Source: Dechloromonas sp. CZR5
GTDB taxonomy: Bacteria; Pseudomonadota; Gammaproteobacteria; Burkholderiales; Rhodocyclaceae
DNA: 64,000 bases
NCBI RefSeq assembly: GCF_008711155.1
Contig: NZ_VUYQ01000003.1
Coordinates: 558,001-622,000, forward strand
Direction of reading: 5' to 3'
The notes beneath the pieces are model-generated. The model was not told the origin of the DNA and ran no database searches. It saw nothing but the letters and a program-made list of their open reading frames with translations. Position numbers and translations under genes: made by a program. Shown here piece after piece: positions 1 through 7,391 of the stretch (the stretch's first letter is position 1; every line of letters begins with the position of its first letter).

Positions 1-196
1 ATCGAAGGCCTACGCCGCCCAGAGCCGCTTCCGCGAAGCGCTGGAGGCAGCCCTCGAAGTTGCTCGCCGCGACCGCTTCTTCAACGAAGGTGCTGCCCGC
101 AAGGCCATCCTGGCCCTCTTCGAAGCGCTTTCCGGCGAACAGTATGACGATCTGGTCCGCGAATTCCGTCGCAAGCTGTCCGCTACCCTGAACTGA
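1..196 (+). CDS. CnoX/YbbN-like thioredoxin-fold co-chaperone, C-terminal end (5' cut by window)
   Basis: The reading frame open from base 2 to the TGA at 194-196 gives about 64 residues ending in RRKLSATLN. The helical pattern (REALEAALEVARRDR, then NEGAARKAILALFEAL, then a basic end) matches the C-terminal TPR-like end of YbbN/CnoX proteins, which have a thioredoxin domain followed by helical repeats and hand oxidised client proteins to chaperones. Only the last quarter is visible, so the thioredoxin domain and any CXXC motif cannot be checked. Another TPR protein remains possible. The next gene starts 24 bp downstream on the same strand. Confidence 0.65.
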   Translation, partial: SKAYAAQSRFREALEAALEVARRDRFFNEGAARKAILALFEALSGEQYDDLVREFRRKLSATLN

Positions 197-220
197 TTTC
201 GCCCGGCCAAGGCATCGGCA

Positions 221-1120
221 GTGCAGCTGTTCTACACCGATGTCTTCGTCCTGCCGCTGCCGTCCGGCCATCGTTTCCCGATGGAAAAATATTCCCGGCT
301 GCGCGAAAGCCTGCTCGCCAGCGGCGAATTCAGCGCAGCGGATTTCCACCTGCCGCATGCCGCGACCGACGAGGAATTGGGGCGGGCCCACGATTTCGCC
401 TATATCGAGGCCATCACCAACGGCCAGCTGCCGGACAAAGCCCTGAAGGCCATCGGGTTTCCGTGGAGCGCCGGCATGGTCGAACGTTCCCGCCGCTCGG
501 CTGGAGCCACCATCTGCGCCTGCCGCGCAGCGCTGCTAGATGGCGTTTCAGCCAATCTGGCGGGCGGCACCCACCATGCCTTCCGCGACCGTGGCGAAGG
601 TTTTTGTGTCTTCAACGATGCCGCCGTTGCCGCCCGCACCATGCAGGCCGAGGGCAAAGCACAGCGTGTGCTGATCGTCGATTGCGACGTCCATCAGGGC
701 AACGGCACGGCCAGCATCCTGCGCAACGACGACAGCGTTTTCACCTTCTCGATGCACGGCGCCCGCAACTTCCCCTTCGACAAGGAGGAAAGCGACCTCG
801 ACATCGAACTGCCGGATGGCTGCACCGATGACGCCTACCTGCTGCGCCTCGACGAGGGGCTGAATACCGCCTTCGACCTGGCGCGCCCCGACCTCGTCAT
901 CTACCTGGCTGGCGCCGACCCCTATCACGACGATCGCCTGGGGCGCCTCGCCTTGACTTTCGAAGGACTGGAAGAACGGGATCGCCGCGTATTCTCCCGT
1001 TGCCGCGCCGAGGGCGTAGCGGTCGCCATCGCCATGGCGGGTGGCTATGCCCGCCAGATCGACGACACGGTGCGGATTCATGCATCGACCATCCGTCATG
1101 CCAAACGCACTTGGGGATAG
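221..1120 (+). CDS. Histone deacetylase-superfamily (AcuC/HdaH-like) metal-dependent deacetylase
   Basis: The 299-residue protein has the arginase/deacetylase-fold signatures: GGTHHAF (about 116-121, the tandem His pair), FCVFND (128-133), VDCDVHQGNGT (153-163, metal ligands Asp and His) and LAGADPYHDD (about 229-238, the third ligand). Bacterial members deacetylate small amines or acetyl-lysine; the substrate here cannot be told. The start is a GTG 24 bp after the preceding stop; the MQLFYTD opening is typical for the family. It is followed at 9 bp by the NAD(P)HX repair gene, so the two are probably co-transcribed. Length is normal for the single-domain bacterial class. Confidence 0.88.
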   Translation: MQLFYTDVFVLPLPSGHRFPMEKYSRLRESLLASGEFSAADFHLPHAATDEELGRAHDFAYIEAITNGQLPDKALKAIGFPWSAGMVERSRRSAGATICACRAALLDGVSANLAGGTHHAFRDRGEGFCVFNDAAVAARTMQAEGKAQRVLIVDCDVHQGNGTASILRNDDSVFTFSMHGARNFPFDKEESDLDIELPDGCTDDAYLLRLDEGLNTAFDLARPDLVIYLAGADPYHDDRLGRLALTFEGLEERDRRVFSRCRAEGVAVAIAMAGGYARQIDDTVRIHASTIRHAKRTWG

Positions 1121-1129
1121 AATCCGGGC

Positions 1130-2626
1130 ATGACTTCCGATGCCCTCTATCGCTCGCCGGCGCTACGCCAGTTCGAAGCCCGGCATGCCGACCTGCCGCT
1201 CATGCAGAGAGCGGGTGCCGCAGCTGCCGACTGGGCCGGTCAACTGGCGAGTACCAGGAACCGTCCGATACTGGTTCTGGCCGGGCCCGGAAACAACGGG
1301 GGCGACGCACTGGAAATGGCCCGCCTGCTCCGCCAGCGCTTCTTCGACGTGTGCGTCGCCTTTGCCGCAAACCCTGAGCGCCTGCCCGACGATGCACTGG
1401 CTGCCTACAGGCGCTTCACGGATGAAGGTGGAACAACGTGCGACGAAATACCGACTGACCGGCACTGGTCGCTGATCGTCGATGGCCTGTTCGGAATCGG
1501 GCTGGCCCGCGCGCCCGAAGGGCTGTACGCCGCCTGGATAGCATCCGCCAATCGACTGGCCGAGCGCGATGCCTGCCCCCTGCTGGCACTTGACTGCCCT
1601 TCCGGGCTGAATGCCGACACCGGGATCGGCCATGCCCCTTGTATCGAGGCCAGCCATACCCTGAGCTTCATCGCCGACAAGCCGGGCCTGCACACCGGCG
1701 ACGGTCCGGATCACTGCGGCGAAATCCGTGTCGCCAGCCTCGATCTCGATGCGCCTGCGGAAGCGACACCCGATGGCTACCTTCTGCATCGCGGTCACTT
1801 TGCCGACCGTCTCCGGCCGCGTCGCCTGAATACCCACAAAGGCAGTTTCGGTAGTGCCGGCATTCTTGGCGGCGGCAAGTCCATGGTCGGCGCCATTTTC
1901 CTCGCCGGACGAGCAGCCCTCAAACTGGGGGCGGGCCGCGTCTACCTCGGCATGCTCGATTCCGACGCCCCGGCCGTTGACCTGCAGCAGCCTGAATTGA
2001 TGCTGCGCCGTGCCGATAGCTTACTGCACGCCGATCTTCAGGCCCTGGCCTGTGGTCCGGGCCTCGGACGTTCATCCGAGGCGCTGCGCCTGCTCGAACA
2101 ATCGCTCAAGGCGCCCGTGCAACTGGTCCTCGATGCCGACGCGCTGAACCTGCTGGCAGAGGACGGTCGCCTCGAAGGAAATCTTTACAACCGGGTCGGC
2201 CCCGCCATCCTGACGCCGCATCCGGCCGAGGCTGGCCGCCTGCTGGGCTGCTCGGTGCGCGACATACAGAACGACCGCATCAAGGCCGCACTCGATCTGG
2301 CCGATCGCTATCGCAGCTACATTGCGCTCAAGGGTTGCGGCACCGTCATCGCGGCGCCCGACGGTCGCTGGTGGATCAACACGACCGGCAACCCCGGCAT
2401 GGCGACCGCCGGCATGGGGGATGTCCTGTGCGGCCTGATCGTCGCGCTCCTGGCCCAGAACTGGCCTGCAGAAACTGCACTGCTCGCTGCCGTCCATCTG
2501 CACGGCGCTGCTGCCGACCACCTCGTCGCGCAAGGCATTGGTCCGGTCGGCATGACCGCCGGGGAAGTCGTCGACGCGGCCCGTCATCTCTACAACGCCT
2601 GGGTCAGCCCGGGCAACAGCCTGTAA
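1130..2626 (+). CDS. nnr: Bifunctional NAD(P)H-hydrate epimerase / ADP-dependent dehydratase
   Basis: A 498-residue two-domain protein. The N-terminal YjeF domain (about 1-215) carries GPGNNGGDALEMARLL, the epimerase nucleotide loop, and a LALDCPSGLNADTG stretch. The C-terminal ribokinase-like dehydratase domain (about 225-490) carries KGSFGSAGILGG, TPHPAEAGRLLG and the NPGMATAGMGDVLCG active-site loop. It repairs hydrated NADH and NADPH: the epimerase interconverts R and S forms and the dehydratase restores the cofactor from the S form. Length matches the usual fused enzyme of about 500 residues. It sits directly before nadC, giving an NAD repair and synthesis pair. Confidence 0.95.
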   Translation: MTSDALYRSPALRQFEARHADLPLMQRAGAAAADWAGQLASTRNRPILVLAGPGNNGGDALEMARLLRQRFFDVCVAFAANPERLPDDALAAYRRFTDEGGTTCDEIPTDRHWSLIVDGLFGIGLARAPEGLYAAWIASANRLAERDACPLLALDCPSGLNADTGIGHAPCIEASHTLSFIADKPGLHTGDGPDHCGEIRVASLDLDAPAEATPDGYLLHRGHFADRLRPRRLNTHKGSFGSAGILGGGKSMVGAIFLAGRAALKLGAGRVYLGMLDSDAPAVDLQQPELMLRRADSLLHADLQALACGPGLGRSSEALRLLEQSLKAPVQLVLDADALNLLAEDGRLEGNLYNRVGPAILTPHPAEAGRLLGCSVRDIQNDRIKAALDLADRYRSYIALKGCGTVIAAPDGRWWINTTGNPGMATAGMGDVLCGLIVALLAQNWPAETALLAAVHLHGAAADHLVAQGIGPVGMTAGEVVDAARHLYNAWVSPGNSL

Positions 2627-2658
2627 AATGCGGCCTCCATTGCCGCCGATTGCCCGAC

Positions 2659-3522
2659 ATGACCATTGAATTCGACTACCCGCTCACCTCCGAAATCAAT
2701 CGCAACGTAGACGCCTCCCTGACCGAGGATGTCGGTGCCGGCGACCTGACTGCCAGCCTTGTTCCGGGCGAACGCCGTGTCAAGGCCACCGTGATTTCCC
2801 GGGAAGCAGGCGTCCTGTGCGGCACGGCCTGGTTCGACGAATGCGTGCGCCGCTGCGATCCGACGGCAACGGTTACCTGGCACGGTGTCGATGGCGACCG
2901 CATCGCCCCCAACCAGCTACTGTGCGAAATCGATGGCAACGGCCGCGCCCTGCTGACCGCCGAACGCAGTGCCCTGAACTTCCTGCAACTGCTTTCCGCC
3001 GTTGCCAGCAAGGCTCGCATCTACTCGGACGCCATTGCCGGAACCAAGGCGCAAGTCGTCGATACCCGCAAAACGCTGCCCGGCCTGCGCATTGCCCAGA
3101 AATACGCCGTTCGTGCCGGCGGTGGCGGCAATCATCGCCTGGCGCTGTGGGACGCGATTCTGATCAAGGAAAACCATATTCACGCGGCGGGTGGCATTGC
3201 CGAGGCCATGGCCGCAGCGAAGCGGGTTGCCGAACAGGCCAAGGATCGCTGCAAATTCATCCAGATCGAAGTCGAAAGTCTGGATGAGCTGAATGTGGCG
3301 CTGAACGCGGGTGCCACGATGATCCTGCTCGACAATTTCAGCCTCGACATGATGCGCGAGGCGTCGCGCATCAATGCCGGCCGCGCGATTCTGGAAGCCT
3401 CCGGCAATGTCACGCTCGAAACGATTCGCGGTATCGCCGAAACCGGCGTGGATCGCATCTCCGTTGGCGCCCTGACCAAGGACATCAAGGCCCTCGACTT
3501 GTCGATGCGCTTCGTCGGCTAG
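2659..3522 (+). CDS. nadC: Nicotinate-nucleotide pyrophosphorylase (carboxylating), quinolinate phosphoribosyltransferase
   Basis: 287 residues, beginning MTIEFDYPL. It converts quinolinate and PRPP to nicotinate mononucleotide, CO2 and pyrophosphate in de novo NAD synthesis. Diagnostic motifs are VDTRKTLPGLR, KYAVRAGGGGNHR, ILIKENHI, IEVESLDE, ILLDNF, EASGNV and DRISVGALTKD, all in canonical order. An upstream extension of the frame overlaps the preceding gene and has arginine/cysteine-rich nonsense character, so the ATG at 2659, 32 bp after the nnr stop, is chosen. Length matches the family. Confidence 0.97.
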   Translation: MTIEFDYPLTSEINRNVDASLTEDVGAGDLTASLVPGERRVKATVISREAGVLCGTAWFDECVRRCDPTATVTWHGVDGDRIAPNQLLCEIDGNGRALLTAERSALNFLQLLSAVASKARIYSDAIAGTKAQVVDTRKTLPGLRIAQKYAVRAGGGGNHRLALWDAILIKENHIHAAGGIAEAMAAAKRVAEQAKDRCKFIQIEVESLDELNVALNAGATMILLDNFSLDMMREASRINAGRAILEASGNVTLETIRGIAETGVDRISVGALTKDIKALDLSMRFVG

Positions 3523-3588
3523 GCATTTCAGGCAATTGCCGTCATAATTGCCCGGGACAATCGAATATAAAAACTCAGGGGTAACCAC

Positions 3589-3726
3589 ATGCTGTTCGCG
3601 TTGTTCTATGTCGTCGCGATCTCGATTCTGGTGTTGCATTTCACGGGCTTCCTGGCCCGTCACAACCTCGAATGGCTAGTGCTGGTTCTCGCCGTAGCCG
3701 TTTTCCCTGCCGTTATCTACCTGTAA
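3589..3726 (+). CDS. 45-residue two-helix membrane peptide of unknown function
   Basis: ATG preceded by an AGGGG ribosome site about 9 bases upstream opens a 45-codon frame ending at TAA 3724-3726. The product is almost entirely two hydrophobic helices (MLFALFYVVAISILVLHF and LEWLVLVLAVAVFPAVIYL) linked by TGFLARHN. It lies 66 bp after nadC in the same direction. I do not recognise the family. The composition and good ribosome site support a real gene; its small size keeps confidence moderate. Confidence 0.5.
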   Translation: MLFALFYVVAISILVLHFTGFLARHNLEWLVLVLAVAVFPAVIYL

Positions 3727-3842
3727 TTCGCAGCAGCCGATCGACCAACGTCGCCCCATCCCGGATACCGTTACGCCATTTCCTTTGAACGGTGTGACTT
3801 CACTTTTGTCCGGCTGACCTTCCCCTACTTCCTGCGAGGCAC

Positions 3843-3877
3843 AAAAAAAATCGCCCACCAGATCATGGCGGGCGATT
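3843..3877 (-). terminator. Rho-independent terminator of thrC
   Basis: Read on the minus strand, a 12-bp stem (3866-3877 against 3849-3860) closes a 5-base loop and is followed by eight T residues (3843-3850). The single non-Watson-Crick pair (3857/3869) is a G-U wobble in the minus-strand RNA but an A-C mismatch in the plus-strand RNA, which supports the minus orientation. It begins about 20 bases after the thrC stop codon. Confidence 0.85.
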
Positions 3878-3898
3878 CGGTATTGTTTCAGTCGAGGG

Positions 3899-5326
3899 TC
3901 AGACGCGTTCGACGATAAACTGCTTGATGGCGGCAACGTCCGGCGCCATGACCACAACGCGTTGCGGCAGGTTCTCGATCCCCTTGAGATCGGCGGGACG
4001 GACCGGCTCGGTACCCAGCGCCTCGCGGATGGTTTCCTCGAACTTGGCCGGCTGGGCGGTTTCGAGAACGATCATCGGAATGCCTTCCTGGCGATTCTCC
4101 ATGGCCACTTTCAGGCCATCGGCGGTGTGGGTATCCAGCATCACGTTGTAGCGCCCCTGGGCGAAGCGGATGGTCTTGATGCGGTCGTTGTGCGTGCTCT
4201 TGCCCGAGATGAAGGCAAATTCCGGCATCTTGGCCCAGTGCGGCGTTGCAGACAGGTCGAAGGACTGCCCCTTGTCGACCTTGGCCCACAGTTCGCTGAC
4301 GACAGCCGGATCGCGCCCCACCAGATCGAACACGAAGCGTTCGAAATTGGAGGCCTTGGAAATATCCATGGACGGGCTGGACGTGACGCTGGTTTCGACC
4401 GAGGTACGCGGGCGATAGACGCCGGTGCGGAAGAACTCGTCAAGCACGTCGTTTTCGTTGGTGGCCAGGACCAGCTTGGCGATCGGCAAACCCATCATGC
4501 GGGCGATGTGGCCGGCGCAGATATTGCCGAAGTTGCCGGACGGCACGCAGAAGGCAACCTGTTCGTCGTTTGACTTGGTCGCCAGGAAATAGCCCTGGAA
4601 GTAATAGACGATCTGAGCCGCGACGCGTGCCCAGTTGATCGAATTGACGGCACCGATCTTGTACTTGGCCTTGAACTCGGCATCGTTGGAGACTGCTTTC
4701 ACGATGTCCTGCGCATCATCGAACATGCCGGTGACGGCAATGTTGAAGATATTGGCATCCTGCAGCGAATACATCTGGGCGCGCTGGAAAGCACTCATCT
4801 TGCCATCCGGCGACAACATGAAGACCTTGACGTTATGCTTGCCGCGCATCGCGTACTCGGCGGCCGAGCCGGTATCGCCCGAGGTGGCACCGAGGATGTT
4901 GATCGACTGACCGCGCTTGTCGAGCACGTACTCGAACAGGTTGCCGAGCAACTGCATCGCCATGTCCTTGAAGGCGAGCGTCGGCCCATTCGACAGTTCC
5001 TGCGTATACAGCCCGTCTTCCAGCTTGGTCAGCGGCGTGATCTGGGCAGCATCGCCACCGTTGCGGGTATGGCAATACACCTGCGCCGCATAGGTCTTGG
5101 CAACCAGCGCCTTCAGGTCGGCAGCCGGAATGTCGGTGATGAACTTGGACAGGATTTCGTAGGCTAGGTCGGCATACGACAGCTTTCGCCAGGCATCGAG
5201 TTCGGCGCGGGTGATCTGCGGATAGCTTTCCGGCAGGTAGAGGCCGCCATCCGGGGCCAGGCCGCCGAGGAGGATGTCGCAGAAAGCCTGGGGTGCGGCA
5301 TGACCGCGAGTCGAGATATAGCGCAT
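3899..5326 (-). CDS. thrC: Threonine synthase
   Basis: 475 residues starting MRYISTRGHAAPQ, the usual opening of the long (type 2) threonine synthases. It makes L-threonine and phosphate from O-phospho-L-homoserine with PLP. Visible motifs are GGLAPDGGLYLPE, ELSNGPTLAFKDMAMQL with the PLP lysine, LGATSGDTGSAAEYAM, FCVPSGNFGNICAGH and TADGLKVA. The frame extends upstream through the neighbouring gene, but residues before MRYIS resemble no threonine synthase, so the ATG at 5326 is used. The gene is separated from hom by about 3.5 kb of unrelated genes, although both act in the same pathway. Confidence 0.96.
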   Translation of the reverse strand: MRYISTRGHAAPQAFCDILLGGLAPDGGLYLPESYPQITRAELDAWRKLSYADLAYEILSKFITDIPAADLKALVAKTYAAQVYCHTRNGGDAAQITPLTKLEDGLYTQELSNGPTLAFKDMAMQLLGNLFEYVLDKRGQSINILGATSGDTGSAAEYAMRGKHNVKVFMLSPDGKMSAFQRAQMYSLQDANIFNIAVTGMFDDAQDIVKAVSNDAEFKAKYKIGAVNSINWARVAAQIVYYFQGYFLATKSNDEQVAFCVPSGNFGNICAGHIARMMGLPIAKLVLATNENDVLDEFFRTGVYRPRTSVETSVTSSPSMDISKASNFERFVFDLVGRDPAVVSELWAKVDKGQSFDLSATPHWAKMPEFAFISGKSTHNDRIKTIRFAQGRYNVMLDTHTADGLKVAMENRQEGIPMIVLETAQPAKFEETIREALGTEPVRPADLKGIENLPQRVVVMAPDVAAIKQFIVERV

Positions 5327-5358
5327 GGCGAAAACCTGAAAAGCGAAAAACGGCGATT

Positions 5359-6483
5359 TTACCGCGTTGAACGCTGGACGCGCACGGCTTGCAGCAACGC
5401 GACGGCAAACAGGCCAACAGCGATCAGCAACAATCCGCCACCCAGACGTTGAAATCCAGCCAGCAAGGCCAGCGCCGCAGCGATGAACAACGCACCGCGC
5501 AGCGCTCCGGTGGCTGCCAGGCGCTGCCGCATGGCCAAGCGCTCCGGAGTCGAAGGCCCGGGCCACCGCCAGACCGGCAGCAGTTGGCTGAGCGCCCCGC
5601 TGACCAGCGGCAACAAAAAGCCCGCCCCCCAAGCCAACAAAGACGCACGCGCCGACAAGAAACCGGCACCATGCAGCAGCCCGGCCAGCAGCGCCAGCAG
5701 CAAGCCGAACAGGGAAGCCAGCAACGATGCGGCAACCCCGTCATTCAACAACGCTCGCATGCCGAAACGTCTAACCCACTGACCTGCCAGACCCAGCACA
5801 CTGACAAAAATCAGCATGGCGCCGGGTGCCGAAAAAGGCCAGGTGATCACTGCACCGGTCGCCACCACCAGGGCCCCGGAAGCAACCAGCCACAAGCGGC
5901 GGCGCAACCAGCCGGCAGCCTCCGGGTCGGGCTTTCCCAACGCGGTCGGCAGCAGCACCGGCAAGGTCCCCAGCGCGGCGAGCCCAATCAGCCCCAAGGT
6001 ATTGAGGTGAAGGTGGAATATCCGCAGGGCATGCCAGTAATTGGGCCAAAGCGGGATCAGCAGGATGCTGGCCAGCGCCAGAATCAGGCAGCCGATTGCA
6101 ACGCCGTACCACCGCCAGCCGGGATGCGGCGTACCCAGGGTCGCCCTGACCCGCAGAGCGATCCAGTGGATCAACACAGCCGCTGCCGCAACATCGCACG
6201 CCGCCGCGACATATACGGCATCGTAGGGCAGCCAACCCTGCATGCCGCTGACGGCAAGCAGGCCGACAAGCTGCACCACGGTAGGCAGCCGGGACATGCG
6301 GAAATCGATATCACCGGTACGCGTCAGCACCGGTACGAAATGCATCATGGCCGCGAAGATCAGCGGCACGATGCCGACGGCGAACGCCAGATGCGCCACC
6401 GCCAGAGGCGATCCCCAGCCGCTCAGTGCCAGCACAACGCTGGCGATCAGGGCAAGAAGGCTGAGGCTCGCTGTCCGTATCAC
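5359..6483 (-). CDS. NnrS / cytochrome-oxidase-subunit-I-like multi-pass membrane protein
   Basis: 374 residues, nearly all hydrophobic, with roughly ten to twelve predicted membrane helices. Conserved-looking histidines occur in VAHLAFAVG, MMHFVPVLTRT, IHWIALRV and YWHALRIFHLHLNTLG. The HLHLN plus LGTLPVLLPTALG pattern recalls NnrS and related haem-copper oxidase-like proteins linked to nitric oxide or denitrification metabolism. It starts directly after the DUF2249 gene (stop and start adjacent at 6483/6484), a pairing that supports a redox or NO role. The exact function is not established from sequence; a generic membrane protein is the fallback call. Confidence 0.7.
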   Translation of the reverse strand: MIRTASLSLLALIASVVLALSGWGSPLAVAHLAFAVGIVPLIFAAMMHFVPVLTRTGDIDFRMSRLPTVVQLVGLLAVSGMQGWLPYDAVYVAAACDVAAAAVLIHWIALRVRATLGTPHPGWRWYGVAIGCLILALASILLIPLWPNYWHALRIFHLHLNTLGLIGLAALGTLPVLLPTALGKPDPEAAGWLRRRLWLVASGALVVATGAVITWPFSAPGAMLIFVSVLGLAGQWVRRFGMRALLNDGVAASLLASLFGLLLALLAGLLHGAGFLSARASLLAWGAGFLLPLVSGALSQLLPVWRWPGPSTPERLAMRQRLAATGALRGALFIAAALALLAGFQRLGGGLLLIAVGLFAVALLQAVRVQRSTR

Positions 6484-6762
6484 TCAGGCAATGACTTTGA
6501 AGTCGATGACGATGGCGCCCGGCTCGCGCTGCTGGTATTCGATGCTCAGGTGCTGGCCATAACGCTGCTGCAGTTGGGCGAGCAGCGGCAGCGGGTCGTG
6601 ATCGTTGCAGAAACGCATGGTTTCGCCCGGCATCAGCGCATCCAGGGCGCCAAAGATGGCGGCATGACGGAAGCGCTTGGCGATACCGCGTGCGTCGAAC
6701 GGATAGAGAGCTTCGGCAGTGGGACGGTCACAGGCATGAACGGGATGAATGGTTTGCATCAT
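6484..6762 (-). CDS. DUF2249 domain protein
   Basis: 92 residues with the DUF2249 hallmark RFCNDHDPLPLLAQLQQRYG near the middle and a DARGIAKRFRHAAIFGALDAL segment before it. DUF2249 proteins often accompany denitrification, NnrS and hemerythrin genes and are thought to bind metal or redox ligands; their biochemistry is unclear. Two ATG codons are adjacent (6762 and 6759); the AAGGAG site lies 2 and 5 bases before them, so initiation at 6759 is equally plausible. It is tightly coupled to the membrane protein downstream, and an FNR-type box lies 68 bp upstream. Confidence 0.85.
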   Translation of the reverse strand: MMQTIHPVHACDRPTAEALYPFDARGIAKRFRHAAIFGALDALMPGETMRFCNDHDPLPLLAQLQQRYGQHLSIEYQQREPGAIVIDFKVIA

Positions 6763-6801
6763 AACTCCTTGAGTGGCTTGCCGGAATGGCAATCGGTAGC
6801 G

Positions 6802-6843
6802 ATTCTGCCGAGGATCGCAGGCTAATTCCTTGATCCGTATCGC
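6802..6843 (-). promoter_or_regulatory. Candidate FNR/Anr/Dnr box and promoter for the DUF2249-NnrS-like pair
   Basis: 6830-6843 reads TTGATCCGTATCGC, matching TTGAT-N4-ATCAA in 8 of 10 fixed positions (one perfect half-site). On the minus strand a CAGAAT -10-like hexamer lies at 6807-6802. A start about 7 bases beyond it, near 6795, would place the centre of the box at about -41.5, the class II activator position. The geometry and the NO/anaerobic flavour of the genes support the call; the degenerate half-site keeps it tentative. Confidence 0.45.
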
Positions 6844-6865
6844 AATAGGCTTACCGCGCCAGAGG

Positions 6866-7201
6866 TTATCCCGCCGACCGCTGTCGCGTCCGCACGCGGG
6901 CAATCCAGGACTCAAGGCAAGCCCCCGCCTTGCACCAGAAGGAAATTCGATCTGGCGGGATGACGGCCAGTTCGCTGCTCCGGTTCCCGACAATATCAAC
7001 CCAGCCGCCAGACTCGGCGACCCACACCTCCTCGCCGACAAGGCGTTGGCTCACCCGCACCGCCTGGCCGCACAGCCAGCCCGTCGTCTGCCCGACGTTC
7101 ACCTCCCCGGATACGACCATAACCATGCTTCCGGCCTCGAGCAGGAATTGCCTTGTTTCACCTCGACCGACCGACAGCCCGATCATCCGCCTGTCCTCCA
7201 T
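6866..7201 (-). CDS. Small beta-rich DUF2917/cupin-like protein
   Basis: 111 residues starting MEDRRMIGL behind a good AAGGAG site 8 bases upstream. The alternating beta-strand pattern (RQFLLEAGSMVMVVSGEVNV, then GEEVWVAESGGWVDIVG) resembles DUF2917 and other small cupin-like proteins. No catalytic residues are evident; two cysteines (about 87 and 91) occur in FWCKAGAC. The frame continues upstream to about 7393 but without a ribosome site and into the divergent promoter. It is transcribed away from the MocR-type regulator, a common target arrangement. Function unknown. Confidence 0.6.
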   Translation of the reverse strand: MEDRRMIGLSVGRGETRQFLLEAGSMVMVVSGEVNVGQTTGWLCGQAVRVSQRLVGEEVWVAESGGWVDIVGNRSSELAVIPPDRISFWCKAGACLESWIARVRTRQRSAG

Positions 7202-7391
7202 TTCCGCTCTCCTTGTCCAGATTCCCGAAACGCCAGGAGACAGGTCTATCGTAGGCGCGGCAGGAGCACCGTAACAGCCACAGAAATGAGCAATCTGAAC
7301 CGAAACAAATACCTGTATTCCACATCTGTTATGGTTCATTTTTCCTGAATCTATATCTGTCGGCGAGACGCAGCCCGAAGGAAAATGAAAC
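7202..7391. promoter_or_regulatory. Divergent promoter region between the cupin-like gene and the MocR-type regulator
   Basis: A 190-bp non-coding gap between divergent starts. It contains similar hexamers in the same orientation: ACCTGT at 7311-7316, ATCTGT at 7324-7329 and ATCTGT at 7355-7360. MocR/GntR-aminotransferase regulators typically bind direct repeats in such gaps, so these are candidate operator elements. No convincing -35/-10 pair was identified by eye. Confidence 0.35.

Noticed and set aside
2335..2658. N-terminal extension of NadC
   Set aside because: Overlaps nnr in another frame and encodes Arg/His-rich residues unlike any NadC; the family start is at 2659.
3845..3877. Stem-loop as terminator of the plus-strand nadC and small-peptide unit
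   Set aside because: The T tract is only on the minus-strand side and one pair is a wobble only in the minus RNA, so it belongs to thrC.
5389..6825. Long plus-strand open frame (478 codons) opposite the NnrS-like and DUF2249 genes
   Set aside because: Product is a Gln/Arg-rich low-complexity string with no domain pattern, antisense to a clear membrane protein; it is a GC-driven shadow.
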